DNA of 64,000 nt, taken from positions 445,001-509,000 of the forward strand of contig JAPPUL010000068.1 of NCBI GenBank assembly GCA_026874595.1, given 5' to 3'. This document shows positions 19,797 to 29,046 of this stretch, in pieces. Source of the DNA: Sipunculus nudus (Eukaryota > Annelida > Sipuncula > Golfingiida > Sipunculidae). The notes below the pieces were generated by a model that was given only the letters and a program-made list of their open reading frames with translations, was not told the DNA's origin and made no database searches. The position numbers and the translations under genes are program-made. The number at the start of each line of letters is the position of its first letter. The stretch's first letter is position 1.

Positions 19797-20903
19797 TTAG
19801 CTTCTTATCTCTCCTTTGGCTCTCTCCATTGCAAGTTGGATTAGTTTGTCTATAAGTTCATTATACAATATACCACTACATTCAAAAAGCTTTGGATACA
19901 TACTGCTTCTTGTAAAACCTGGTATTGTATTAATTTCATTAAAATATAAGCTGTTTGTATCTACTTCAAAAAGAAAATCTGCTCTAGATAATCCATAACA
20001 TTCAAGTACGCTAAAGACCTTGCGCGATAGCTTTATTATATCATCTTCTAGCTCTTTATCATTTATAACAGCCGGTATTATCAATTCAGATGCCTTTTCA
20101 TCACTATATTTAGCTTCGTAATCATAAAAATCTGACGAAGGTACCACCTCCCCTATTACACTATTTATAATATTTTTATCGTCTCCAAGTAAACCAACCT
20201 CAAATTCACGTGCCTTTATCCCTTGCTCCAATATCACCTTATCTCCATATCTAAAAGCCAATTCCACCGCACCACTAAGCCCACCCCTATCCAATACCTT
20301 ACTAACCCCAACTGAGGACCCCATACTTGCTGGCTTTACGAATATCGGATAGCTCAACTCCTTTTCTATACCAGAAAGAATTATCTCCCGCCCCGTTTCC
20401 AAGTGCCATTCCCCTCGACGTAGTCTCTTGTAAGGTAATTGAGATATCCCATGACAGCTAACTACCTTCTTCATTATATCCTTATCCATACTTATCGCAG
20501 ACCCTAAAACCCCACTGCCAACATACGGTAAACCCGCAAACTCAAGCAAACCCTGTATTACCCCATCTTCTCCATTAGGTCCATGCAACATCGGAAAAAT
20601 AACATCTAACAAATCCTTAGCTATGTCACTCCCTATAAGCCCTATCCCAAAACTTTCATAGGGAAAGGATACTTTATCAAAATCTAATAGCTCATACCCT
20701 CCTCTCTTCAACATCTCATACGTCCCATAACGCCCCAACACATTCCCTCCCTTATCTATCCCTAGCGGTATTACCTCGTATTTACTCATGTCTATCGATT
20801 CAAGCAAGGAACAGGCTGAGCTTATTGATACATCATGTTCCCCAGATTTGCCGCCAAATAATACTCCAACACGTAGCTTCTTCTTCACGCCTTTTTCCCT
20901 CAA
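19797..20903 (-). CDS. ddl: D-alanine--D-alanine ligase
   Basis: The 368-residue ATP-grasp enzyme joins two D-Ala for peptidoglycan precursor synthesis in the cytoplasm. The N-terminal signature VLFGGKSGEHDVSISSA is present at about residues 14-30. It also has the central SMGSSVGVSKV loop, and the metal and substrate segment YFNEINTIPGFTRSSMYP near the C-terminus. The start codon lies only two bases downstream of the htpG stop, so htpG and ddl are translationally adjacent in one transcript. That pairing of a chaperone with a cell-wall ligase is unusual but may be only positional. Confidence 0.92.
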   Translation of the reverse strand: MREKGVKKKLRVGVLFGGKSGEHDVSISSACSLLESIDMSKYEVIPLGIDKGGNVLGRYGTYEMLKRGGYELLDFDKVSFPYESFGIGLIGSDIAKDLLDVIFPMLHGPNGEDGVIQGLLEFAGLPYVGSGVLGSAISMDKDIMKKVVSCHGISQLPYKRLRRGEWHLETGREIILSGIEKELSYPIFVKPASMGSSVGVSKVLDRGGLSGAVELAFRYGDKVILEQGIKAREFEVGLLGDDKNIINSVIGEVVPSSDFYDYEAKYSDEKASELIIPAVINDKELEDDIIKLSRKVFSVLECYGLSRADFLFEVDTNSLYFNEINTIPGFTRSSMYPKLFECSGILYNELIDKLIQLAMERAKGEIRS

Positions 20904-20905
20904 CT

Positions 20906-22891
20906 TTAAACATTAACCAACAACTCCGATATCTTCTTACATAGCCTTGCCGGATCTGATACCTTGCTCCCCTCAGATATTAAGGCTTGATCATATATTA
21001 AATATGTATAATCCTTAAGCCTTGCATCGCTTGCATCCGCCTCATATATCTTCTTCATCTTCTCAACTACCGCATGACGCCCGTTTAATTCAAGTATTCG
21101 CTTTGACTTCGGTAACTCTTTATTATATGCCTTCATTATCTTTTCAAGACTTGCACTCATGTCATTTGCATCGTTTACTAAACACGCTACACTCTCCACT
21201 AACCTGTCGGACAGCTTTACTTCCTTTATCTCTTCTTTTAACTCTTCTTTTATATATTTTAATACCCCCTCAAGCTTCTCCTTACTATCCTTATCCATTC
21301 CCTCTTCCACACCCCCCTTACCCAAATCTATATCCCCCTTAGATATAGACTTGAACTTCTTCCCCTTATACTCAAGCCCATATTGCAACATTATCTCATC
21401 TATCGGCTCAAGAAAATATAATACCTCATAATCTTTCTTCCTAAATACCTCAAGATGTGCCATCTTTTCCAACGACTCCTTATCTTCTCCCGATATGTAA
21501 TATATCTCATTATGTCCCTCTCCCATCCGACCTATATATTCATCTAAACTCGTTTGGCTCTCCTTAGATTTTGTCGAATAGTACATCAACAACGACAACA
21601 GCTTCTCTCGATTCTCATGATCTCCGTACACCCCCTCCTTAAGCAATGATCCAAACTCCTCTACAAAACTCTTATACTCTCCATTCGCATCTTTTTCTTT
21701 TAGCTCTATTAGCGTGTTTAATATCTTATTTACCAAACTCTTCTTTATCACCTTCAATATCGCATGCTCTTGTAAATGCTCTCGGGATATGTTTAACGGC
21801 AAGTCGCTTGAATCTACTACCCCATACACAAATCTTAAGTACTCCGGCAGCACGTACTCTGAGTTGCTTAGGATAAATACTCGTTTTACATATAAATGTA
21901 TATTACTCTTTGGATGCTCTCTAGTAAACAAATCAAAGGGCCTTTTACTCGGTATATAGATTAATGCCTTGAATTCTGTTGTCCCTTCTGCGCTATAATG
22001 TATATGTTTTAACGGCTTTGAAAAATCATGTGATAGGTGTTTATAAAACTCTTCGTGCTCCTCTTCTTTTATCTCATCTTTTCCACGCAACCACATCGCC
22101 TTTTGACTGTTTAATGTCTCTTCCTTTACCACCTTCTTATACTCAGGCTCCTTCTCCTCTCCCTTAGCTTTTTCATCCACTTCCTTATCATCTTTTTCAT
22201 CTAAACTCCCACCAGCATCCCCCTTATCCACCTCCTCCTCTCGCTCTACATCCATAACTATCGGAAACTCTATATAATCTGCGTACTTCCTTACTATCTC
22301 GCGTATCTTCCATTCCTCAAGATAGTCCTTAGCCTCTTCTGTAAGATACAATGTTATCACTGTCCCAACACCTTCTTTTGCCTTCTCCTTAATACTGAAT
22401 TTCTCCTCCCCCGAACATTCCCATAAATACCCTCCCTCCTCTCCTGCCTTCCTACTGTGTACCAAAACCTTAGTCGATACCATAAATGAAGAATAAAACC
22501 CTACCCCAAATTGCCCTATGAATTCAGGACTCTCCTTAAGCCCCTCATCCTTTTGCTTTTGCATATATTCCAAAAATGCTTGCGTCCCAGAACGCGCTAT
22601 CGTACCCAAATTAGATATCATGTCCGACTCACTCATACCTATACCATTATCTTCTACCACCAGCGTCTTTTGCTCTTTGTCTACATAAAGCTTTATCCTA
22701 AAATCTTCCCCCTCCCTCCCCTCAAGCAACTCCTTATTTGTCAGCGATTCAAATCTAAGCTTCTCTATCGCATCTGAGGCGTTTGATATCAACTCCCGCA
22801 AAAAGATATCCTTATTTGAGTATAACGAATGTGTTACTAACTTTAATACCTTCTGTGCCTCTGTCTTGAATTTTAGACTCTTTACTCCCAT
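20906..22891 (-). CDS. htpG: Chaperone HtpG (bacterial Hsp90)
   Basis: The 661-residue protein has the GHKL ATPase domain (LYSNKDIFLRELISNASDA, DNGIGMSESD, GQFGVGFYSSFMV), a charged Lys/Glu/Asp-rich linker at about residues 215-260, the middle domain (RRGVVDSSDLPLNISRE type: VYGVVDSSDLPLNISREHL), and a C-terminal dimerisation domain. It folds client proteins in the cytoplasm using ATP. It lies downstream of two hsp20 genes on the same strand but is separated from them by a strong terminator, so it probably has its own promoter. Confidence 0.96.
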   Translation of the reverse strand: MGVKSLKFKTEAQKVLKLVTHSLYSNKDIFLRELISNASDAIEKLRFESLTNKELLEGREGEDFRIKLYVDKEQKTLVVEDNGIGMSESDMISNLGTIARSGTQAFLEYMQKQKDEGLKESPEFIGQFGVGFYSSFMVSTKVLVHSRKAGEEGGYLWECSGEEKFSIKEKAKEGVGTVITLYLTEEAKDYLEEWKIREIVRKYADYIEFPIVMDVEREEEVDKGDAGGSLDEKDDKEVDEKAKGEEKEPEYKKVVKEETLNSQKAMWLRGKDEIKEEEHEEFYKHLSHDFSKPLKHIHYSAEGTTEFKALIYIPSKRPFDLFTREHPKSNIHLYVKRVFILSNSEYVLPEYLRFVYGVVDSSDLPLNISREHLQEHAILKVIKKSLVNKILNTLIELKEKDANGEYKSFVEEFGSLLKEGVYGDHENREKLLSLLMYYSTKSKESQTSLDEYIGRMGEGHNEIYYISGEDKESLEKMAHLEVFRKKDYEVLYFLEPIDEIMLQYGLEYKGKKFKSISKGDIDLGKGGVEEGMDKDSKEKLEGVLKYIKEELKEEIKEVKLSDRLVESVACLVNDANDMSASLEKIMKAYNKELPKSKRILELNGRHAVVEKMKKIYEADASDARLKDYTYLIYDQALISEGSKVSDPARLCKKISELLVNV

Positions 22892-23069
22892 TTTTTTACT
22901 TTTCCTCCGCTTATAACAATATATTATTTTGCTTTTAAATAGCTTTTTTAAATAAATACCATAGCCTTTGATTTAGTGCTTTCTTTATTGATCTTTTTGT
23001 TATGCTTTTTTGTTAGGCTTTTTATAGAATAATAAAAAGCATGATTATTAACGGCTAGCTTACTTATAT

Positions 23070-23132
23070 AAAAAAAAAGTCGGGCCTCTTTTGCTTATCA
23101 TTAAATTTAACAAGACATTTAAAGACCCGACT
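23070..23132 (-). terminator. Intrinsic terminator downstream of the hsp20 pair
   Basis: Read on the minus strand, AGTCGGG (23132-23126) pairs with CCCGACT (23084-23078), extended by TCTTT with AAAGA across a two-base bulge, and is followed directly by a T-run (23079-23071). This is a textbook rho-independent terminator 47 bases after the hsp20 stop, facing the htpG gene. Confidence 0.85.
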
Positions 23133-23178
23133 CCTTTCTATAGTCTAATCCCTTTCTCTTTTATCTTTTAAAAAGAAC

Positions 23179-23565
23179 CTAATCTGCATTTATTGTTATC
23201 TGCTTTGCCTTTGCCTGCAAAGACTTTGGTAACGTAACTTTCAAAAGCCCTTGAGATATATTTGCCCTAACACCCTCACTATCTATTGACTCAGGATTTA
23301 CTTGAAATCTCCTCTTATATATCCTTGCATAATGTCCCTTATGCTTTTCATCAACCTCTCCTTCGATACTTAAGATATCTCCATCTAACTTTATCTCAAG
23401 CCCCTCCTTCGATACCCCAGGTAAATCTGATATCACAAGATAGGATTTATCACTTTCAAATACATCTGTATTTGGTACGTATTCATCAAGTGGTATATTC
23501 TCTCTTCCTACTTCTTTATTTCTTCCTACTTCTTTATCTTTTTCTCTTGTTTTTAGGATACTCAT
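23179..23565 (-). CDS. Small heat-shock protein, Hsp20/alpha-crystallin family
   Basis: The 128-residue protein has a short polar N-terminus containing a direct repeat (KEVGR twice). The alpha-crystallin domain follows (VISDLPGVSKEGLEIKLDGD, and the conserved G-x-L motif in SQGLLKVTLPK). It has a C-terminal K-Q-I-T-I tail in place of I-x-I/V. It binds unfolding proteins as oligomers without ATP. AAGGAG precedes the ATG. Its paralogue lies 52 bases upstream on the same strand, so the two likely form one heat-shock operon. Confidence 0.92.
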   Translation of the reverse strand: MSILKTREKDKEVGRNKEVGRENIPLDEYVPNTDVFESDKSYLVISDLPGVSKEGLEIKLDGDILSIEGEVDEKHKGHYARIYKRRFQVNPESIDSEGVRANISQGLLKVTLPKSLQAKAKQITINAD

Positions 23566-23617
23566 TTTTATTACTCCTTTTTTTGTTTTATTATTTTTGT
23601 TCTATCCATTTTCATGT

Positions 23618-24031
23618 TTAGTTTGCCTCTATCTTTATTGGCTGGCTTTTCTTTGCCTTTGGCAAGTAAACCTTTAAAATCCCTTCACTATAACTTGCGT
23701 TTATACCTTCTTGGTCTATCGTCTCACTAAACCTAAACTCCCTCTTAAAACGACCTCCCTCAATCTCACTCTGAACTAAAGTCCAACCAGAATCATCTTC
23801 AACTACCGCCTTGCGATTTCCCTCTATTCGTAATATCCCACCATAGTACACTATATCTACATCTTTAATATCGATGCCAGGTATTGCACTATAAACGCTA
23901 TAGCCTGTCTCATCGCTTACAACATCACTCTTCGTATTTGAAAATGACCCCCTACTCCCAAAACCAAAATGTAAAAATGGTTCCAAAAGCTCCCTTTCGA
24001 ACCTATCAATTTCTCTTAGCATGTTTAACAT
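23618..24031 (-). CDS. Small heat-shock protein, Hsp20/alpha-crystallin family
   Basis: The reading frame is open further upstream (to 24148), but the ATG at 24031 is preferred. It has an AAGGAGGT ribosome-binding site nine bases upstream, and the protein then begins MLNMLREIDRFER like other class A bacterial Hsp20s. The 137 residues include the alpha-crystallin domain with SAIPGIDIKDVDI and the closing SEGILKVYLPKA, ending K-P-I-K-I-E-A-N. It holds denatured proteins for refolding. It is the first gene of the hsp20 pair. Confidence 0.9.
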   Translation of the reverse strand: MLNMLREIDRFERELLEPFLHFGFGSRGSFSNTKSDVVSDETGYSVYSAIPGIDIKDVDIVYYGGILRIEGNRKAVVEDDSGWTLVQSEIEGGRFKREFRFSETIDQEGINASYSEGILKVYLPKAKKSQPIKIEAN

Positions 24032-24281
24032 CTTTCTAAAACCTCCTTTTCCTTGTTTGTATTCAACTTTTAGGTTTTTACTTTCTATACATACTTTAAC
24101 ATCAAGATGCGTGCCAACCAATCTGTAAAATATCTTATGCAACATCAAAAGACCATCTATAACTATGTTTAGGCTTATATTGTTTTTTGCAAGTAGATAT
24201 TTATATAAGATATTGAATTTTTTAGCGTGTTATTTTAGTGTCATTATGACAATAGTGTGTAAATCCGATACAATGAGCGGC

Positions 24282-24857
24282 TCATATTCTCCCCTGAAGC
24301 TCATCATACAAGAAACAGTCCGTTGTATGATCAAAAACCAGCCCCACAGCCTGCATAAATGCATAACAACAAGTCGGACCCACAAACCTAAAGCCTCTTT
24401 TCTTCATGTCATTACTCATCTTGATAGATTCTTTTGTTTTCGTTGGTATACTCTCTAAATCCCGCCATGAATTTATAATCGGACGCCCTCCTACAAAAGA
24501 CCAAATATATTTGTTAAAAGAGCCATATTCACCAACAACCTCAAAAAACACCTTAGCATTAGTAATAGTAGCTTCTATCTTAAGACGATTTCGTATTATC
24601 CCCCTATCACCCATAAGCAACTCTACTTTCGCCTCATCATATTGTACTATCTTGCCCGGAGTGAAAAAGTCAAAAGCTTTTCTCAAATCCTCTCGTTTAT
24701 CAAGTATTATCTTCCAACTAAGACCAGCCTGTAAAGAATCCAAAACAAGATATTCAAATAACTTCAAATCATCAAAAACCGCTCTCCCCCACTCCATATC
24801 ATGATATCTTATATACAAAGGGTCATCCAATACCCAAGAACATCTTCTTTTATCCAT
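24282..24857 (-). CDS. tag: DNA-3-methyladenine glycosylase I
   Basis: The 191-residue base-excision repair enzyme removes 3-methyladenine from alkylated DNA. The family start RRCSWVLDDPLYIRYHDMEWGRAVFDD carries the zinc ligands Cys and His, and the second pair is H-T-T-D-C-F near the C-terminus. The substrate pocket segment SLQAGLSWKIIL is present. It lies on the same strand as the hsp20 genes but 250 bases away, so it is likely expressed separately. Confidence 0.94.
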   Translation of the reverse strand: MDKRRCSWVLDDPLYIRYHDMEWGRAVFDDLKLFEYLVLDSLQAGLSWKIILDKREDLRKAFDFFTPGKIVQYDEAKVELLMGDRGIIRNRLKIEATITNAKVFFEVVGEYGSFNKYIWSFVGGRPIINSWRDLESIPTKTKESIKMSNDMKKRGFRFVGPTCCYAFMQAVGLVFDHTTDCFLYDELQGRI

Positions 24858-25005
24858 AAATTCAATATAGCAACAAAAAAAATAGAAAACCCCAAATAAA
24901 AATTAAATTAATAAAATATAATTAAAAATAAAATATATATCTAATTAAATGGATTATACAATTCAATATATTTACCTTTATACTAATAAGTTAAGGAGAA
25001 AAAAT

Positions 25006-26036
25006 ATGTTACCAAAAAAATGAAAGCTGCTGTAGTCAGAGAATTCGGAAAACCTCTATCTTATAGAAGAGGTTCCCGTAAGACAGTTAAAGTCAAATGA
25101 GGTTTTAATGAAGACGCTAGCAAGTGGAGTTTGCCATACTGACCTACATGCCGCCGAAGGCGATTGGCCTATAAAACCAAAACTCCCGCTTATCCCAGGA
25201 CATGAGGGTGTGGGATATGTCGTTGCTGCTGGCAAAGACGTTAAAACGTAAAAGAGGGTGATGCAATTGGCGTACCATGGTTATATACAGCATGCGGTAA
25301 TTGTGAATATTGCTATACTGGGCGTGAAACGCTTTGTCTAAAGCAACTAAATGCAGGTTACTTTGTAGACGGCGGCTATGCAGAGTATGTTATAGCTGAT
25401 CCAAACTATGTTGGCAAGTTACCAAAAGATGTTAACTTCCTTAAAATCGCTCCTATTCTTTGTGCCGGCGTTACTGTTTATAAGAGTCTTAAACAAACTG
25501 ACACCAAACCGGGCGAATGGGTTAGTGTTTTTGGGGTTGGCGGACTTGGACATTTAGCTATTCAATATGCAAAGGCTATGGGTCGAAACGTCGCAGCAGT
25601 TGATATTGCTAAAGACAAACTTGACCTTGCAAAAGAATCCGGTGCATCTATAGTTGTAAATGCTAAAGAAGAAGACCCAGGCGAAGTTTTAAAAAAGGAA
25701 ATTGGCGGTGCTCACGGAGCTGTTGTTACAGCCGTATCAGAATCATCTGTAGAGCAAGCATTTAATAGCGTTAGAAGAGGTGGCACTATAGCTATGAACG
25801 GCCTCCCTCCTGGTAAAATGTCTATGTCTATCTTTTATACTATTCTAAATGGGATAACTATAAGGGGTTCGATAGTAGGTACAAGGAGCGACTTACAGGA
25901 GGCAATTGATTTTGCAACTTCTAATAACAAGATAAGTTCTCATGTCACGGCGGATAAACTTGAGAATATAAACAATATCTTAGACAAAATGAAAAAGGGG
26001 AAATTAAAAGGACGGGTTGTAGTTAACATGTCTTAA
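25006..26036 (+). pseudogene. Zinc-dependent alcohol dehydrogenase (AdhP type) broken by frameshifts
   Basis: The gene is homologous end to end with a zinc alcohol dehydrogenase but lies in several frames. A good AGGAG precedes ATG 25006, which hits TGA after five codons at an A7 run; the natural frame [13 protein letters not shown] resumes at 25020. A second shift follows near 25050, and a third near 25243 at an A4 run. The zinc-site segments remain readable ([22 protein letters not shown], and the CGNCEYC structural-zinc segment), as does the GVGGLGHLA NAD motif. The last 153 codons (from 25578) are open. Two of three shifts fall in A-runs, so consensus error is possible, but decay is equally likely. 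The shifted protein is not written out here. Confidence 0.85.
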
Positions 26037-26081
26037 CACAAGTCCTGACTATTTAATTTAATAAAAACCCTGAACCTATTC

Positions 26082-26101
26082 CATTTTGCTATAGCAAAAT
26101 G
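26082..26101. promoter_or_regulatory. 20-bp perfect palindrome after the dehydrogenase pseudogene
   Basis: CATTTTGCTATAGCAAAATG is its own reverse complement, with partial symmetry in the flanks. It could be an operator for a dimeric regulator or a terminator-like stem. There is no T-run after it. Confidence 0.5.
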
Positions 26102-26125
26102 AAATAAACAAAAAGACACATAATG

Positions 26126-26168
26126 AAAGCTATTACAACAAAAAGCTATTACAACAAAAAGCTATTAC
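26126..26168 (+). repeat. 16-bp tandem repeat, 2.7 copies
   Basis: The unit aaagctattacaacaa occurs at 26126-26141 and 26142-26157 with a partial copy to 26168. Confidence 0.8.
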
Positions 26169-26513
26169 TATAGAATCGCATCATTTCTAACAAAAACACT
26201 ACTCCAAAAGCTACCTGATAATCTTTTATTAAGAATTAATAAAAAAAGAACTACTAGCTAACAAGATATACTATATTGCAATCTGGAGTAATAGCTTTCT
26301 TATCTTGCACTAAATCCTGTACCAAAGGCAATCAAAGGCAATCAGTATTGGGGAATATAATAATCAATTAGAATACTCTCTATATATGATGTTAAAAGAA
26401 AGTTAAAAGAAAGTTAAAAGAAGAAAGTTAAAAGAAAAAAATATGTTAGATTTTGGAACTTTTATACTCTAAAGCTGTTTTTGTATAGGGGACGCAGGAA
26501 TGGGAGATTAAGA

Positions 26514-26582
26514 GGGGGAAGAAGGGGGGAAGAAGGGGGGAGCAGAAGGGGGAGCAGAAGGGGGAGAAGGGGGAGTGAGGGG
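26514..26582 (+). promoter_or_regulatory. Polypurine block with seven G4-G6 runs upstream of dsrA
   Basis: G-runs lie at 26514-26518, 26524-26529, 26535-26540, 26548-26552, 26560-26564, 26569-26573 and 26579-26582, separated by A/G/C/T spacers of up to seven bases. The strand is otherwise A-rich. It can form a G-quadruplex or triplex and sits about 100 bases before the dsrA start. A regulatory role is inference. Confidence 0.6.
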
Positions 26583-26685
26583 TTAAGGAGAGGTGTTTAA
26601 GGTGGAGATCTTAAAAGAGGGCAAAGGGCAGTATAGACATGGTGTACAAAGAATAAATATTATTTTTATTAGGAGATAAGTAATT

Positions 26686-27882
26686 ATGGCAGAAAACGGA
26701 CAATTTTTAAATAAAACGCCAATTATTGATGAGCTTGAGAATGGGCCTTGGCCTAGTTTCATAAAGGGGTTTAAGGACTATGCAGAGAAGTCAAAAAAGC
26801 CGATGGTAAGAGGCGTTATGGATCAGCTAGAATACTCATACAAGACACGACTTGGTTACTGGAAGGGCGGAGTGGTAGGAGTAGTAGGCTATGGTTCTGG
26901 TATAATAAGTCGCTATTCGATGATATCAGACAAATTCCCAGAGGCAAAAGAATTCCACACAATGCGAGTACAGCCGGCACCAGGATTACACTACAGCACA
27001 AAATCGCTAAGAGAAGTATGTGACATTTGGGAAAAATACGGGTCTGGATTAATCTCTATGCACGGTCAAACGGGAAACCTACAGTTACAAGGAATAGAAG
27101 AATCAAATCTCCAAGAATGCTTTGATGAGATAAACAAATTAGGTTGGGACCTTGGCGGTGCCGGAGGTTGCGTTAGAACAGGAGCCTCATGCGTAGGACC
27201 TGCCCGGTGCGAACAAGCCTGTTACGACACACTAGAAACTCATTTCCAGGTATTAAAACACTATACAGACTTCGTACACAGGCCAGAGTTACCCTACAAG
27301 CTTAAATTTAAGTTTTCCGGCTGTCCAAATGATTGTATGAACGCAATACAACGTTCAGACATTGCAGTAATAGGAATGTGGAAAGACGACATAGTGATTA
27401 ACCAAGAAGAATTTAAAAACTGGATAGACCAAAACGGAACAGATGCGTTTGTAAACGAAGTAATGATGTTCTGCCCTACAAAATGCATGTCCTTAAATGG
27501 TCAGGAACTTGAAATAGATGATAGAAACTGTGTTAAATGTATGCATTGTCTAAACGTTATGCCAAAGGCTCTTTCACCTGGTAAAGAAAGAGGTATTACC
27601 CTCCTTATGGGCGGAAAAGGACATCTTAAAGTAGGAAACATGCTAGGATCTGTAATAATACCATTTATGAAAATGGATACAGACGAAGACCGTAAAAAGT
27701 TTATGGATTTCATAGACAAAGCCATAGAATGGTGGTGCGATAATGGGCTTGACCATGAACGTATCGGAGAGACAATAGAAAGAGTAAGCATCCAACAATT
27801 CTTAGATGACATGGAAATAGAAGCAAATATAGACATGGTAGCTCATCCAAGAGACAATCCTTTCTTTAAAACAGCTTATTAG
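26686..27882 (+). CDS. dsrA: Dissimilatory sulfite reductase subunit alpha, oxidative-type candidate
   Basis: The 398-residue subunit makes up the DsrAB enzyme with DsrB. Siroheme and [4Fe-4S] ligands are C169-x5-C175 (CVGPARC) and C213-x3-C217 (CPNDC), and a ferredoxin insert has C263, C267, C282, C285 and C288. GGVVGVVGYGSG and HTMRVQPAPG match the family. The local pattern GGAGGCVRTG and CVGPARCEQACYDT, together with DsrB, fits the oxidative (reverse) branch used by sulfur oxidisers better than the sulfate-reducer branch, but this is from memory. AGGAGATAA precedes the ATG. It opens the operon dsrA-dsrB-dsrL-119 aa. The enzyme is cytoplasmic and interconverts sulfite and sulfide-level sulfur carried on DsrC. 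Confidence 0.95.
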   Translation: MAENGQFLNKTPIIDELENGPWPSFIKGFKDYAEKSKKPMVRGVMDQLEYSYKTRLGYWKGGVVGVVGYGSGIISRYSMISDKFPEAKEFHTMRVQPAPGLHYSTKSLREVCDIWEKYGSGLISMHGQTGNLQLQGIEESNLQECFDEINKLGWDLGGAGGCVRTGASCVGPARCEQACYDTLETHFQVLKHYTDFVHRPELPYKLKFKFSGCPNDCMNAIQRSDIAVIGMWKDDIVINQEEFKNWIDQNGTDAFVNEVMMFCPTKCMSLNGQELEIDDRNCVKCMHCLNVMPKALSPGKERGITLLMGGKGHLKVGNMLGSVIIPFMKMDTDEDRKKFMDFIDKAIEWWCDNGLDHERIGETIERVSIQQFLDDMEIEANIDMVAHPRDNPFFKTAY

Positions 27883-27908
27883 TATTAATATCGAATATGG
27901 AGGCCATA

Positions 27909-28991
27909 ATGGCAGATAAAACAAAAAGAACATGGGAGACAATAGAGTCAGGACCAAAACCATATAAAGAAATGTTGCATCCCGTAATAATAGAAAATTA
28001 TGGAAAATGGCAATATCACGAAAGACCAAGACCAGGAGTCCTTAGGCACGTATCCAAAACCGGTGCTGAGATATTCACAGTAAGAGCAGCAACACAACGA
28101 CAAGTTACTGTAGATATAGTAAGAACCTTGTGCGATCTTGCAGATAAATATGCAGATGGATATATGCGTTTTACTATAAGAAATAACGTAGAAATGATGT
28201 GCCGCACATGGGAAAGAGCAGAAGCCCTAATCAGAGAACTTGAACTTAAAGGACATCCAGTCGGAGGAACAGGAAACTCGGTATCTGCGGTAGCACATAC
28301 GCAAGGATGGCTACATTGCGATATACCTGCAACAGATGCCTCAGGCGTTAACAAAAGCATGATGGATGGCCTTTTTGACGAATTCATAAAAGAAGAAATG
28401 CCAAACCGGGTCAGACTCTCAACCTCTTGTTGCGAGATAAACTGCGGCGGACAAGCCGACCTTGCAGTAGTCGTACAACACACAAGACCACCAAGAATAA
28501 ATCATGAAGTCTTGGCCGGAGTATGCGAAATGCCTAAAGCAGTAGCAAGGTGCCCAGTAGCCGCAATAAGACCAACAACTGTAAACGGTCAACCATCCCT
28601 AATGGTTGTAGAAGATAAATGCATATGTTGCGGTGCGTGTTTTGGAGCTTGCCCCGCTATGGAAATAAACCATCCAGACTATTCTCAACTTGCAATATGG
28701 GTCGGAGGCAAAAATGCTAACGCCAGAACCAAACCAACAAATATGAAACTTGTTGCTCACGGATTGCCAAATAACCCTCCTCGCTGGCCTGAGGTAAACG
28801 AAGTTGTTAAAAACATATTAATGGCATATAAAAAAGGTGGAAAAGCTTGGGAACGCCTCGGAGAATGGATAGACCGTATAGGATGGAAAAGATTCTTTGA
28901 AGAGACAAACTTACCGTTTGACAAATATCTAATAGATAATTACAGACATGCAAGAACGTCCTTCAACCAATCAGCTCATCTTAGATTTTAA
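27909..28991 (+). CDS. dsrB: Dissimilatory sulfite reductase subunit beta, oxidative-type candidate
   Basis: The frame is open from an ATG at 27897, but that codon overlaps a TGGAGG ribosome-binding site whose proper ATG is 27909, so 360 residues are called. HTQGWLHCDIPATDASGV, C174-C175 and C179 (CCEINCGG) and ferredoxin cysteines C238, C241, C244 and C248 are all present. CCEINCGGQADLAV and CPVAAIRPTTVNG are the pattern I remember from sulfur-oxidiser DsrB, as opposed to the sulfate-reducer pattern. It follows dsrA after 26 bases and is followed by a 14-bp inverted repeat. It holds the catalytic siroheme in DsrAB complexes. Confidence 0.95.
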   Translation: MADKTKRTWETIESGPKPYKEMLHPVIIENYGKWQYHERPRPGVLRHVSKTGAEIFTVRAATQRQVTVDIVRTLCDLADKYADGYMRFTIRNNVEMMCRTWERAEALIRELELKGHPVGGTGNSVSAVAHTQGWLHCDIPATDASGVNKSMMDGLFDEFIKEEMPNRVRLSTSCCEINCGGQADLAVVVQHTRPPRINHEVLAGVCEMPKAVARCPVAAIRPTTVNGQPSLMVVEDKCICCGACFGACPAMEINHPDYSQLAIWVGGKNANARTKPTNMKLVAHGLPNNPPRWPEVNEVVKNILMAYKKGGKAWERLGEWIDRIGWKRFFEETNLPFDKYLIDNYRHARTSFNQSAHLRF

Positions 28992-29004
28992 GCAATTATA
29001 AGCA

Positions 29005-29046
29005 TTCACTATATTATATGTGCTAATCCATTTATAATATAGTGAA
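29005..29046 (+). promoter_or_regulatory. Perfect 14-bp inverted repeat between dsrB and dsrL
   Basis: TTCACTATATTATA (29005-29018) is an exact reverse complement of TATAATATAGTGAA (29033-29046), with a 14-base loop. It begins 14 bases after the dsrB stop and has no T-tract, so it looks like an mRNA-stability or attenuator hairpin that would let dsrAB exceed dsrL, rather than a full terminator. Confidence 0.7.

Larger units (their letters stand above)
26037..26685 (+). other. 649-base repeat-rich, non-coding region upstream of dsrA
   Basis: No gene is seen. The region holds a 20-bp perfect palindrome, a 16-bp tandem repeat (26126-26168), a run of aaagttaaaag repeats (about 26396-26436) and a purine-rich G-run block (26514-26582). 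It ends with AGGAGATAA as the dsrA ribosome-binding site. In an AT-rich genome this concentration of structured DNA before a single operon is unusual. Confidence 0.7.

Noticed and set aside
23618-24148. 176-residue Hsp20 with a 39-residue N-terminal extension
   Set aside because: The AAGGAGGT site before the ATG at 24031 and family length favour the shorter protein.
26686-28991. DsrAB as a sulfate-reducer type
   Set aside because: The DsrB signature around CCEINCGG and CPVAAIRP fits the oxidative branch better, though a tree is needed to decide.
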